Shown here in pieces: positions 25,142 through 33,098 of a DNA stretch of 41,039 nucleotides (position 1 is the stretch's first letter; every line of letters begins with the position of its first letter). Made by a program: the position numbers and the translations under genes. Origin of the DNA: Firmicutes bacterium UBA5389 (GTDB taxonomy: Bacteria; Bacillota; DTU025). The notes beneath the pieces were generated by a model, which worked only from the letters and a program-made list of their open reading frames with translations, had not been told where the DNA came from and made no database searches. The stretch spans positions 314-41,352 of the forward strand of contig DHON01000032.1 in NCBI GenBank assembly GCA_002409965.1, read 5' to 3'.

Positions 25142-26353
25142 ATGAGCCGAACGAGCTTCGACAAGACTCCAATGTCGAATCGTATTCACATAGCCGTGCT
25201 AGGCAGGATGAACGCAGGCAAGTCCAGCCTGATAAACGCCATATGCGGGCAGGACGTGTCAGTGGTGTCGCCTGTCGCCGGCACTACGACCGACATAGTA
25301 TACAAGGCCATGGAGATACATGGACTGGGACCAGTGGTCTTCATCGATACGCCTGGTATCGACGACGAGAGCGTATTGGCGGAAGCGCGCGCGGCCCGAA
25401 CACAGAGGGCTATCAACAAGGCGGATATGGCTCTGGTCGTGGTAGATGCGGTTTGCGATATGGGCGAGCCCGAAGGCACGCTCCTGGCCGGGCTCGATGC
25501 GAGACGGATTCCGTACATCGTCGCAGTCAGCAAAATCGACATTAAGCCGAGCATCGAGCCGCTTCGGTACGCCACGCAGGTGTACGTCAGCGCGGCCACC
25601 GGAGAAGGTATAGCGCGACTGATAGAGTCTATCCGTACACTGGCTTCGCGACCGGGAACGTGCGACGAGCCTCCCATCGTCGGCGACCTTTTGGCGCATG
25701 GCGACACGGTGGTGCTCGTGATTCCCGAAGACGCAGAAGCGCCAAAGGGGAGGCTCATACTGCCCCAGGTCCAAACGATACGGGACATCCTCGACCACAA
25801 TGCGGTCGCGACGGCAATGCGAGTGGCCCAGCTCGAAGCGGCGTCTGCCGATCCGTCTTTCAGACCGCGACTAGTCATCACGGATTCGCAGGCCTTTCGC
25901 GAAGTCGACGCCATCGTGCCTGGCGCTATCGACCTGACATCGTTTTCGATACTATTTGCCCGTCACAAAGGCGACCTCGAACTGCTTGCCCGGGGCGCGC
26001 GCGCCATCGACACGCTCAAGCCCGGCGACAATGTGCTCATAGCCGAAGCATGCACACATCACCCCATCGACGACGACATAGGCACCGTGAAGATCCCCCG
26101 GTTGCTCAACCGGAAGGTCGGCGGCGAGCTCGCCTTCGAGTGGCGCCGCGGAGCTGACTTCCCCGCCGACTTGGCCCGATTCAGGTTGGTAGTGCATTGT
26201 GGAGGGTGCATGTTGAACCGGCGCGAAATGGTTTCGCGCCTTGGCGCCGTGGAGGATACTGGAGTACCTGTGACGAATTACGGGATGACCATCGCCGCCT
26301 GTTTGGGCATCCTGCCGCGGGCGCTGCGGCCATTTGGCTTGGGGACGGAATAG
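25142..26353 (+). CDS. hydF: [FeFe]-hydrogenase H-cluster maturation GTPase HydF
   Basis: Scaffold GTPase that receives the diiron precursor from HydE/HydG and delivers it to the hydrogenase apoenzyme. The N-terminal GTPase domain has G1 GRMNAGKSS (residues 21-29), a G3 DTPG and VSKID as G4. The C-terminal cluster site follows the HydF rule CxHx(44-53)HCxxC: Cys304, His306, then His352, Cys353, Cys356 (45 residues between the histidines). At 403 aa it is normal length. ATG 25142 follows GAGGAGG, 30 bases after hydG. It completes the maturation set; no hydA lies in the window. Confidence 0.95.
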   Translation: MSRTSFDKTPMSNRIHIAVLGRMNAGKSSLINAICGQDVSVVSPVAGTTTDIVYKAMEIHGLGPVVFIDTPGIDDESVLAEARAARTQRAINKADMALVVVDAVCDMGEPEGTLLAGLDARRIPYIVAVSKIDIKPSIEPLRYATQVYVSAATGEGIARLIESIRTLASRPGTCDEPPIVGDLLAHGDTVVLVIPEDAEAPKGRLILPQVQTIRDILDHNAVATAMRVAQLEAASADPSFRPRLVITDSQAFREVDAIVPGAIDLTSFSILFARHKGDLELLARGARAIDTLKPGDNVLIAEACTHHPIDDDIGTVKIPRLLNRKVGGELAFEWRRGADFPADLARFRLVVHCGGCMLNRREMVSRLGAVEDTGVPVTNYGMTIAACLGILPRALRPFGLGTE

Positions 26354-26458
26354 ACTCCGGTTTGAGGAGGGTTTACTCTGAAGAGATGAGTGCATCATAA
26401 TCCTCTCGGCAGGCGGCAGCCGCCGGTTGAGACAGTTGCTGTGTAGGAGGAGTAAAGC

Positions 26459-26944
26459 GTGAGTCGTGCTCCGTTTCAGGTACTTGTGTTTCCATATATG
26501 ATCGATTCGAACGGCGAGATCCTCTACTGCGTTTTCCGGCGTCAGAACGAGGACGGCGGGTACTGGCAGGCGATTGCCGGAGGCGTGGAAGGGGCTGAGG
26601 CTCCTTTGGATGCCGCAATACGAGAGGGATTTGAGGAAGCCGGAATACCGGAAGACTGCGAGTATGTGCAGATGGATTCGTGCGCCGCGATTCCGGCAGC
26701 GGACGTCTGCGGTTTGCTGTGGGGCAATGACATCCTGGTAATCCCGGAATACGCGTTTGCAGTGAGAGTGGTCGATGCTCAGATCGCGCTTTCCAGGGAA
26801 CACACTGACTTCAGGTGGGTGGACTACAATACAGCAAAGCAGATGCTCAAGTGGGACAGCAACAGAACCGCTCTGTGGGAGCTGGACTTCAGGCTTCGGG
26901 CGGGCTTAGGTTTTCCAGCCCCAACTCATGCCCGGCGCTCGTAG
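26459..26944 (+). CDS. Nudix hydrolase
   Basis: A 161-aa Nudix-family protein that probably hydrolyses a nucleoside diphosphate-linked substrate. The Nudix box is complete (G-x5-E-x7-RE-x-x-EE-x-G-I, starting at about residue 40, with IREGFEEAGI at its core), although the position after RE is Gly instead of the usual hydrophobic residue. The WxxIAGGVE context resembles dihydroneopterin-triphosphate/NudB-like members, but the substrate cannot be fixed. GTG start 26459 follows an AGGAGG site. It follows hydF by 105 bases and may be read from the same transcript. Confidence 0.85.
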   Translation: MSRAPFQVLVFPYMIDSNGEILYCVFRRQNEDGGYWQAIAGGVEGAEAPLDAAIREGFEEAGIPEDCEYVQMDSCAAIPAADVCGLLWGNDILVIPEYAFAVRVVDAQIALSREHTDFRWVDYNTAKQMLKWDSNRTALWELDFRLRAGLGFPAPTHARRS

Positions 26945-27009
26945 CAGTTCAGCGCGCCTGATCGGCGGAGGGTGCCAGGCCGCGATCAGAAAGCCGTGGG
27001 TGGTACGAC

Positions 27010-28809
27010 ATGATTCATCTTGGGAATGCAGTGTTCATCAAGATCGCTTTCGGCTGCAGCGCCCTCCTGACCGTGGGCGTGGTCGCTTTGCGTTTGATTG
27101 CAGCCCTGCTGCCTGCGCTGGAGACGCTGGCCGTAGCCGGATTGCTCGACGCGTTGCCGGGCGTCGTGTCGAGCGGGCGCATCGCGGGCGCCCTGACGCC
27201 GCTCCTTGCCGTTTTTGCTGTTCTGCTCTGTTCCTATGTTGTTCAGACCCTTAACCGCTTCCTGATGCTCAGGCTGAGCATGCGATTGGAGGACCGCCTG
27301 AAACCCGAATTCGTTGCGAAGGTCAATCGGTTGGCCTATGAGCATATCGAAGATGACGGGACCTACGATTTGCTGGAACGGGTGGGCGCGGATCTGCCGG
27401 GCACTGTGATAGGCGGGTTCGCAAACCTCCTGGGTCTGGCTGAGATGAGCCTGCGCGTTCTGGGTCCCGTTGTGATCATCGGTCGGTCTTCTGTGCCGGC
27501 TGCGCTTGCCTGTCTGCTTCTTATCATCCCAATCGCGGTTCTCGCTCAGAGAAGCGGCGCTGAAGCTTATCAGGCCGGCGCCCAGGTCGCGCCTCACGCC
27601 AGAAAGGCCAGATACCTAAAGTCCCTCATGTCCCGAAGAGAAGCTGCATATGAGCGCAAGCTGTTTGGATTCGGCGCGGTAATCAACGAGTACTGGAACA
27701 ATGAGATGCGCCAGAAGATAGCTTTGGATTACATCGCAGACAAGAAGATCTTCATCAGGGCCAAGAGCATCAGCGGCCTGTTCGCATTGCTTCTGTCCGT
27801 CATCGCCCTGGTTCTTATGCTGGTTGTCAGACAGGGCCTTATGACGGCGGGTGTCCATATCAGCTTGATCATTGCTTTCTCGCAGTTGATCCACACCCTG
27901 TCGTGGAAGCTTTCGGACTTACTGAAAGAGCACACGAAGAAACGTCTGTGGCTGGAAGACCTGAACCGATTTGAACGGCTTGAAGAGCTGCCGGGAAGCG
28001 ACAGCGTCCCGGACAAACGCATTCTCGACATGCCCTTTGAGAGCCTGATCTTCGATCACGTTAGCTTTGCGTATCCCGGGTCCGACATAGAGGTTCTGCA
28101 TGACTTCTGTCTCGCCGTCTACCCAGGGAAGCAGTACGCGTTCGTGGGCCAGAACGGCTGCGGGAAGTCCACGGTCATCAAGCTTCTCACCGGGCTCTAC
28201 AACAACTACAGCGGTCGGATTCTTCTGAACGGTCGGGATATCAGGTCGCTTGGCGCCGCTGAGATAAAGGCATATTTCGCTGTTGTCTATCAAGACTACG
28301 GCAAGTATCAGCTGTCGGTCAGAGAAGAGCTGCGGCTGGGCAATGCGGATCTTGCCGATCCGGAAATCGCGGCACTTCTTGAGCAGACCGGTCTGGCGCA
28401 GAAGGTGGGATCGCTTCCCCTGGGCGCCGATGCACCTCTGGGCAAGCTTGAACCTGGCAGCGCGGATCTGTCTGAAGGACAATGGCAGCGGCTGGCCTTG
28501 GCCAGAGCTTTTGGAAGACAGGCCAAGCTTTTCGTTCTGGACGAACCTGCGGCAGCCCTTGACGCCATGGCTGAGAGCAGGATCTATAGCATTGTCCGCG
28601 ACATCGGCGCCAGGCGATGCACGACCACACTCTACGTTACCCATCGCTTGGCCGCGGCCAGATCCGCCGATGAGATTATCGTGATGAAGGACGGTCGGAT
28701 CATCGAACAGGGCACGCACGCCGCTCTGCTTGCCCAGGACTCCTGCTATGCCGAGATGTTCAATACGCAGCGGAAGTGGTACCTGAGAAAGCAGGTGGCC
28801 CAAGCATGA
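27010..28809 (+). CDS. ABC exporter half-transporter (permease-ATPase), first subunit
   Basis: A 599-aa fused transmembrane/ATPase half-transporter. Residues about 10-300 contain six membrane segments (including LLTVGVVALRLIAALLPAL and ACLLLIIPIAVLA). The ATPase starts near 345 with LIFDHVSFAYPGS, Walker A GQNGCGKSTVIKL, the signature LSEGQWQRLALARA, Walker B LFVLDEPAAALD and the H-loop VTHR. The catalytic glutamate is retained. The signature is LSEGQ rather than LSGGQ. It overlaps the next gene by ATGA, which encodes a second, different half-transporter, so a heterodimeric exporter is expected. The substrate is unknown (peptide, lipid or drug are possible). Confidence 0.88.
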   Translation: MIHLGNAVFIKIAFGCSALLTVGVVALRLIAALLPALETLAVAGLLDALPGVVSSGRIAGALTPLLAVFAVLLCSYVVQTLNRFLMLRLSMRLEDRLKPEFVAKVNRLAYEHIEDDGTYDLLERVGADLPGTVIGGFANLLGLAEMSLRVLGPVVIIGRSSVPAALACLLLIIPIAVLAQRSGAEAYQAGAQVAPHARKARYLKSLMSRREAAYERKLFGFGAVINEYWNNEMRQKIALDYIADKKIFIRAKSISGLFALLLSVIALVLMLVVRQGLMTAGVHISLIIAFSQLIHTLSWKLSDLLKEHTKKRLWLEDLNRFERLEELPGSDSVPDKRILDMPFESLIFDHVSFAYPGSDIEVLHDFCLAVYPGKQYAFVGQNGCGKSTVIKLLTGLYNNYSGRILLNGRDIRSLGAAEIKAYFAVVYQDYGKYQLSVREELRLGNADLADPEIAALLEQTGLAQKVGSLPLGADAPLGKLEPGSADLSEGQWQRLALARAFGRQAKLFVLDEPAAALDAMAESRIYSIVRDIGARRCTTTLYVTHRLAAARSADEIIVMKDGRIIEQGTHAALLAQDSCYAEMFNTQRKWYLRKQVAQA

Positions 28810-30593
28810 GTCCCGCTAATGAAGAAGGCTTCATGCAGATTGCCCGCAAAGCGCTTCCATTGGTCTTTCGGGTATCGCCCGGCCTTTTCGTCTTCGAATA
28901 CGCAGTTACTGTGTTGGATGCACTGTTGCTCGTCTTGACGACTGTGGCTCTTCGGGGTTTCTTCGAACACGTGACGGGGCTCGCGGTCGGCTCGGTTTCG
29001 TTTGGCTCGACCTTGATGTCGTTACTTCTGTTTGCTTTGCTTAAGGTTCTAGATGAAGCCATCGACGGAGTCGCCAATTTCATCGGTGAGTATTACGCCG
29101 GCAAGAGCAACCAGGCGATGATGAACGAGCTCAACCTGAAGGCAGACAGACTGGATGTAGTGAAATTCGAGGATCCGGAGATTCTGAACCAACTGGACCA
29201 GGCCTACCGCGGCGCCCTAAACGTGCGAGGTCTTGTTCATGTTCTGATGGACATTGCGTGCCTGTATGTTCCGTATTTCGTGTTCATGGGGCTCTTCCTA
29301 GGGCGCGCTGAGCCGTTGCTTACCTTGACACTGCTGCTGGTCTTCGTTCCGGTGCTTGCCTCCCATTCCCTGCGTTCCAGATACTACACGCGGCTCGACG
29401 ATCGCGCCGTTGTGCTGCGCCGCAAGGAAGAGCACTACAAGGATTGCCTGACGGCCAGAGCGTTCTTCAAGGAAACCAGAGCCCTGGGCGCCGGCGCTTT
29501 CTTCCTGTCTCGCTACATCCGAGCTTTCAAGGGAGTTCAGGAACTGCGTTACCGGACCGAACTTGGGAGCCAACGTGTTGCGATTGCCGCGAACGCGCTT
29601 ACCCTGGCAGGGTACACGTCTATTCTGGGGGTTCTCGTTTCGCTTCTGATGCGGGGGAGGATCACCATTGGCTCGTTCTCGGCCATCCTGGCGGCGACGC
29701 TTGAGATGTTTGCCATGATGACGGAGGTGCTTGATAACAGGCTGGGCGAGTTATCCGCGAGCCTAGGACAGATCCGCAAGTACTTCGGGTTCCTCGATCT
29801 GCCGGAGCAGGAGTATGGGGAGGTGCACATCGACGAACAGAAAGATATCGTGCTCGAAGAAGTCAGCTTCACTTACCCCGGCGCCGAGCGGTCGGCCCTG
29901 AGCGGCATTTCTCTTCGCATAGCCGCCGGAGAAACGCTCGCCATCGTCGGCGAAAACGGTTCGGGGAAGACAACGCTGGCCCGACTGATCTTGGGTCTGT
30001 ACCGGCCTGACAAAGGCCGGATTCTGCTGGGCGATGCTCCCTTGGGAGAGTTGGCCTCAGGCAGCACTTACAGGAACGCCTCCTGCGTGTTTCAGGATTT
30101 TCAGCGTTACCAACTATCGCTGAGGGACAACATCGCCATCAGCGATTTTGCCAAGCTGAGTGCCTCAAGCGATGCAGAGATTCAAGACGCCCTGGCGGCG
30201 GCTGGGTTTCGCGCGAACGCCCAACAGATGGCGCAGGGCTTGGACACGCTCATCAGCAAGGAGTTCGGAGGAACCGACCTGTCGCGCGGCGAATGGCAGC
30301 GCTTGTCCATTGCACGGGCCTACTATCGTTCTCACCGGCTCATTGTGCTAGACGAGCCGACGGCCGCCATCGATCCTTTTGAAGAAGATCGCATCTACCG
30401 CGACTTCATGGAACTGAAGAAGAACCACACCGCCGTCGTCATCACGCATCGCCTGGGCGCAGTGCGCCTGGCCGATCGCGTCCTAGTGCTCAAGGAAGGC
30501 CGAATAGTGGCTATCGGAACTTATGACCGCCTTCTGGACGAGTCGCGATACTACCGTAGACTCTGGACGGCCCAAAGCAAGTATCTGCAGTAG
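28806..30593 (+). CDS. ABC exporter half-transporter (permease-ATPase), second subunit
   Basis: Partner of the preceding gene, 595 aa from ATG 28806 (MSPANEEGFMQIARKAL), which overlaps the upstream TGA as ATGA. Upstream in-frame starts lie inside the previous gene and are less likely. It has membrane segments in the first 300 residues, then an ATPase with Walker A GENGSGKTTLARL, the signature LSRGEWQRLSIARA, Walker B LIVLDEPTAAID and H-loop ITHR. Both subunits keep catalytic residues, so both sites could hydrolyse ATP. No precursor-peptide or immunity gene is obvious, apart from a doubtful small frame at 30715. Confidence 0.88.
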   Translation: MSPANEEGFMQIARKALPLVFRVSPGLFVFEYAVTVLDALLLVLTTVALRGFFEHVTGLAVGSVSFGSTLMSLLLFALLKVLDEAIDGVANFIGEYYAGKSNQAMMNELNLKADRLDVVKFEDPEILNQLDQAYRGALNVRGLVHVLMDIACLYVPYFVFMGLFLGRAEPLLTLTLLLVFVPVLASHSLRSRYYTRLDDRAVVLRRKEEHYKDCLTARAFFKETRALGAGAFFLSRYIRAFKGVQELRYRTELGSQRVAIAANALTLAGYTSILGVLVSLLMRGRITIGSFSAILAATLEMFAMMTEVLDNRLGELSASLGQIRKYFGFLDLPEQEYGEVHIDEQKDIVLEEVSFTYPGAERSALSGISLRIAAGETLAIVGENGSGKTTLARLILGLYRPDKGRILLGDAPLGELASGSTYRNASCVFQDFQRYQLSLRDNIAISDFAKLSASSDAEIQDALAAAGFRANAQQMAQGLDTLISKEFGGTDLSRGEWQRLSIARAYYRSHRLIVLDEPTAAIDPFEEDRIYRDFMELKKNHTAVVITHRLGAVRLADRVLVLKEGRIVAIGTYDRLLDESRYYRRLWTAQSKYLQ

Positions 30594-30714
30594 AAGGGGG
30601 GATCTACGCAAAGCGTGCGGTATTGCCGGCATGCGCTCTCCGGCACCAGAGTTCCCGGGCCGGACCTAGCGCTTTGCCGGTATCCCTTCAACGGACGCAA
30701 AGAGGTGTGTACCG

Positions 30715-30840
30715 ATGAAGGAATCGCGTCGATGGTGGGGGGAACACTCTCTTGTGGGATCGCGGATTTGGCTCTGCAGGCGCGGGTACAGCGCATCGGC
30801 AGCCTGTAGGACTTGGTGGATTTGGGGGAGGGGGGTGTGA
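30715..30840 (+). CDS. Possible small Trp/Arg-rich ORF downstream of the ABC exporter
   Basis: A 41-codon frame starts at ATG 30715 after AGAGGTG and ends just before the MNT start. The product begins MKESRRWWGEHS and ends WWIWGRGV, with six tryptophans and three cysteines. Position after an exporter is compatible with a small exported peptide, but the unusual composition may simply reflect GG-rich noncoding DNA (TGG codons). No family is recognised. Confidence 0.2.
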   Translation: MKESRRWWGEHSLVGSRIWLCRRGYSASAACRTWWIWGRGV

Positions 30841-30842
30841 CC

Positions 30843-31205
30843 GTGATTGATGATGGAATCCATGCGTGGGATGTACCTGAGATTCGAAAGGCGGTGTTTC
30901 GACGATCGAAGCAGCGCGCTGAGCTTGCTAGGGCTGACGCGATGGAGAGAGCGCGCCGTATAGCCGATCTTCTGAAGGCGCGTTATTCGGCCTCAGCGGT
31001 CACGCTATATGGCTCCTTGGCTGAAACTTGCTTCCACGATAGGTCAGACATAGACATCCTCGTTGAAGGGTTCAGGGGTCAGTACTGGGAAATGTACGTC
31101 ATGGCCGATAGGGTCGCTGGCCCTTTCGACCTTAGCATCGTGTGTGCCGAAGACGCACAAGACACACTAATTGAGTACGCGCGGGAAAGGGGGATCTGCC
31201 TTTGA
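30843..31205 (+). CDS. Minimal nucleotidyltransferase antitoxin, MNT family
   Basis: A protein of about 120 aa with the canonical GSX10DXD nucleotidyltransferase motif (Gly57, Ser58, then Asp69 and Asp71 in SDIDILVEG) and the third acidic strand PFDLSIVCAED. In-frame GTGs exist at 30837 and 30843. The purine tract 30824-30835 is seven bases before 30843, which I prefer. It overlaps the downstream HEPN gene as TTGA (31202-31205). The family acts as antitoxin to HEPN toxins. Here the motif looks intact but the partner is shortened. Confidence 0.8.
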   Translation: MIDDGIHAWDVPEIRKAVFRRSKQRAELARADAMERARRIADLLKARYSASAVTLYGSLAETCFHDRSDIDILVEGFRGQYWEMYVMADRVAGPFDLSIVCAEDAQDTLIEYARERGICL

Positions 31206-31498
31206 AGCCCGAGAACTACCTAGTGGTCCAAGCTCGAATAGCCAAGGAGCGAGAGAACCTCGGCCGCCTTCTCAGCCAGATGTCGAGGCATGGCATTCAC
31301 CCTGAGGTGCAGGCAGAGACTATGGGCGGTTTCCGGCTGTGCGATAATGAGGCACTGCGCATAATCGGATCAATGCTCCATGATTTCTACACGTTTGTGG
31401 AGAACATAGCCAAGACCGTAGCCGCAAGAGTCGATGGAGGTATTCCCGGCGGCGACGATTGGATGCAGGGCAGACTCTGGGATTGCTCAGATACCTAA
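31202..31498 (+). CDS. HEPN-family protein, C-terminally truncated
   Basis: A 98-aa protein whose N-terminal part matches HEPN partners of MNT genes: an N-terminal helix NYLVVQARIAKERENLGRL, then a DFYTFVENIAKTVAARVDGG segment and PGGDDWM. In relatives DWH is followed by another 40-50 residues carrying the R-x(4-6)-H RNase motif. Here the frame ends at WDCSDT and no such motif appears in any frame downstream to 31680. The toxin is therefore probably inactive. The TTG start overlaps the MNT stop. Confidence 0.7.
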   Translation: MKPENYLVVQARIAKERENLGRLLSQMSRHGIHPEVQAETMGGFRLCDNEALRIIGSMLHDFYTFVENIAKTVAARVDGGIPGGDDWMQGRLWDCSDT

Positions 31499-31678
31499 GC
31501 CGGACGGTGCTGGCGCTCAACACCGACCTGGACCAGGTCGAACCTGTCGCCTCTGCCTGCTTGCCCGCGCGTGCGGCGCGGTGTGCCGCTGTGCCAGAAT
31601 GACGGCCGGCACAGTTCCTGTCGCCTTTCTCAGTATGGTGATTGCTGGCCGCATGACGATGCCGCGGCATTCCCATAC

Positions 31679-31879
31679 CTAGTCAAAGATGAATATGTCT
31701 TCAATGGGAGCCTGCACCGCCCTTGAGATATCGATTGCCAGCTTCAAAGAAGGGTTGTACTTTCCCGCCTCCAGGCGCTGAATGGTCTCTCTACGGACAT
31801 TAACCTTCTGAGCAAGCTCTTCCTGGGTCAAATTCGACAGCTGTCGGTATTTTCTCAGGTTACACTTGAACGCCGCCAT
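31679..31879 (-). CDS. XRE-type helix-turn-helix regulator (66 aa)
   Basis: A compact Cro/C1-type HTH protein. I choose ATG 31877-31879 (MAAFKCNLRKYRQL), one base after the stop of the upstream membrane-protein gene; the longer frame would only read through that gene. The HTH is LTQEELAQKVNVRRETIQRL (residues 17-36), and the C-terminus PSLKLAIDISRAVQAPIEDIF is typical of short autoregulatory members in Bacillota. It is encoded in an operon with a four-segment membrane protein, a recurrent arrangement in which the regulator probably represses its own promoter. Confidence 0.85.
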   Translation of the reverse strand: MAAFKCNLRKYRQLSNLTQEELAQKVNVRRETIQRLEAGKYNPSLKLAIDISRAVQAPIEDIFIFD

Positions 31880-31880
31880 G

Positions 31881-32276
31881 CTACTCCACCCGGTCGTAGT
31901 AGTAGACAAGGAATGAACGGAGAAGCACCGAAAATGCGAATACGCAGGCAACTATCAGTTCAACCGCCTTCATCGATACGTGCCGGATGTGGAGTGCGTT
32001 GTCGTTCAGGATCACAAACGCGAAGAGAGCTGCTAGGAGCAGCGAGAAGAACTTCAGTGTGGAGGAGTCCGCTCTCTGGTGGCTCTGTACGAGCCGTTCA
32101 TCCGGAGTCTCTCTTTGCATGTACCCTACGAAGAACCAGCTGAAGAAGGAGAAGAACGAGAAGAACACATATTGGGGTTCGCCGCTGTACGACTTGGTGA
32201 ATCCAAGCAAACCTAGAAACCCAAGGAAGCCGTACCACTCTGCTCTGGATAGGACCTCGCCCAGCCTTCGATCCAT
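31881..32276 (-). CDS. DUF3796/DUF2178-like membrane protein paired with HTH regulator
   Basis: A 131-aa membrane protein with about four hydrophobic segments: WYGFLGFLGLLGF, an aromatic run VFFSFFSFFSWFFVGYM, FFSLLLAALFAFVIL and LIVACVFAFSVLL. The FLGFLGLLGF start and phenylalanine-rich second segment recall DUF3796 proteins; the coupling to a 66-aa XRE regulator supports this. The start ATG (32274-32276) is preceded by GGGGGT. A perfect palindrome lies 19 bases upstream. Function unknown; such pairs have been suggested to sense membrane state. Confidence 0.7.
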   Translation of the reverse strand: MDRRLGEVLSRAEWYGFLGFLGLLGFTKSYSGEPQYVFFSFFSFFSWFFVGYMQRETPDERLVQSHQRADSSTLKFFSLLLAALFAFVILNDNALHIRHVSMKAVELIVACVFAFSVLLRSFLVYYYDRVE

Positions 32277-32294
32277 GCCACTACCCCCATATGC

Positions 32295-32327
32295 GATATA
32301 TTTGTCGCTTCATGCGACAAATATATC
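32295..32327. promoter_or_regulatory. Perfect 14-bp inverted repeat, probable operator of the HTH operon
   Basis: GATATATTTGTCGC (32295-32308), a five-base TTCAT centre, and its exact reverse complement (32314-32327). It lies 19 bases upstream of the membrane-protein start, where a promoter of the minus-strand operon would be; TATATT-like -10 sequences are embedded in the arms. The dyad symmetry around TTTGTCGC suits a dimeric XRE repressor. The likely binder is the HTH protein of the same operon. Confidence 0.7.
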
Positions 32328-32379
32328 ATACGAGCCGTGCAACGTCAACCAGGCGATGCCCTCCCATTGATGCCCCCCC

Positions 32380-32465
32380 GAAGCGGATTTCGAAGGGGGC
32401 ACGGAGCCCCGGGCTACCGGCGTCGCACTCCAGCTTCACCATGCTTCTACCTGGGGAGGATATGA
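32380..32465 (-). pseudogene. GNAT acetyltransferase relic
   Basis: The minus strand encodes GRSMVKLECDAGSPGL with flanking residues, nearly the same as GRSMVRLECDGGSPGL in the C-terminal acetyltransferase domain of the fusion gene at 33099-34235. The DNA match covers about 32403-32465 against 33203-33268. No start, no acetyl-CoA loop and no downstream strand remain, so this is a fragment of a second, diverged copy. Confidence 0.6.
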
Positions 32466-32469
32466 GGAA

Positions 32470-32490
32470 AGCCGGGCACTAGGCCCGGCT
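32470..32490 (-). terminator. Candidate terminator after the PBECR-nuclease gene
   Basis: AGCCGGG (32470-32476) and CCCGGCT (32484-32490) form a 7-bp stem. Reading the minus strand it is followed by TTTCCTC. It would end transcripts coming from the 34790-32628 gene cluster before the HTH operon. Confidence 0.45.
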
Positions 32491-32627
32491 CGCCAAACGG
32501 AAGGCAGACGGTAGGGTGGCACTCCTACATCTCCACAGGGGCGGCAGATGCCTGTTCTGCCCTCATCAGCCTTCACAACGTAACGTACGCCATCACAGCT
32601 GTACTACACCTGATCTCTAGGCAGTGC

Positions 32628-33053
32628 TCAAGGGTTCACCTCTGGGTTCACTTCTCGATTTCTTTGCGGGGGTCCTTCGAAGGATCTGACAAGGGTTCCC
32701 TTCTGCAGGTAGCTCTGAATGCGTTCTCTGCTGACGATGCAGACACTCCTCACGAAAAGCGTGCCTTTGACTGAAGGCCTGACGGACACCATCACGTTCT
32801 CGTCGAACACCTTTACGAACTCAATTCCGCCTTGCCGCGGATGAACCCCAATGTAGTCGGGATTCTCGATGATATCAGGAATATCCTGCAAGTACTTGAC
32901 ATACTCGATGGGGTGCTTGCGCCTGATGTGTTCGAGATTTGACGGACCAATGTGCACCGGCCCCGGACTATAGTGCAGACCCAGGCGTGAGATCATTTCC
33001 TGCGAAAGGCTGCCGACACACTGTGGCAGCGCTTGTGATGGCTTGGTCTCCAC
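32628..33053 (-). CDS. PBECR-like (barnase/EndoU/colicin E5-D/RelE) nuclease domain protein
   Basis: A 141-aa protein consisting almost entirely of a PBECR-type RNase-fold domain. Visible blocks are VHIGPSNLEHIRRKHPIEYV, DIPDIIENPDYIGVHPRQGG and the strands IEFVKVF / VMVSVRPSVKGTLFVRSVCI. In phage MuF and polymorphic-toxin proteins this domain is normally C-terminal to a delivery module; here it stands alone without a signal. Conserved His, Arg and Lys residues are compatible with an RNase, but the active site is not certain. GTG start with GGAG upstream, 45 bases after the methyltransferase-acetyltransferase gene. No obvious immunity partner. Confidence 0.6.
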   Translation of the reverse strand: METKPSQALPQCVGSLSQEMISRLGLHYSPGPVHIGPSNLEHIRRKHPIEYVKYLQDIPDIIENPDYIGVHPRQGGIEFVKVFDENVMVSVRPSVKGTLFVRSVCIVSRERIQSYLQKGTLVRSFEGPPQRNREVNPEVNP

Positions 33054-33098
33054 TGCGTTTCTCCGACCTTGAAGTCAAGAACAGGCTCGGCGGGCTTC

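Noticed and set aside
23411..25189. 592-aa open frame on the minus strand opposite hydE/hydG
   Set aside because: It lies antisense to two genes with complete, position-perfect catalytic motifs. It has no recognisable domain and is explained by high-GC codon bias.
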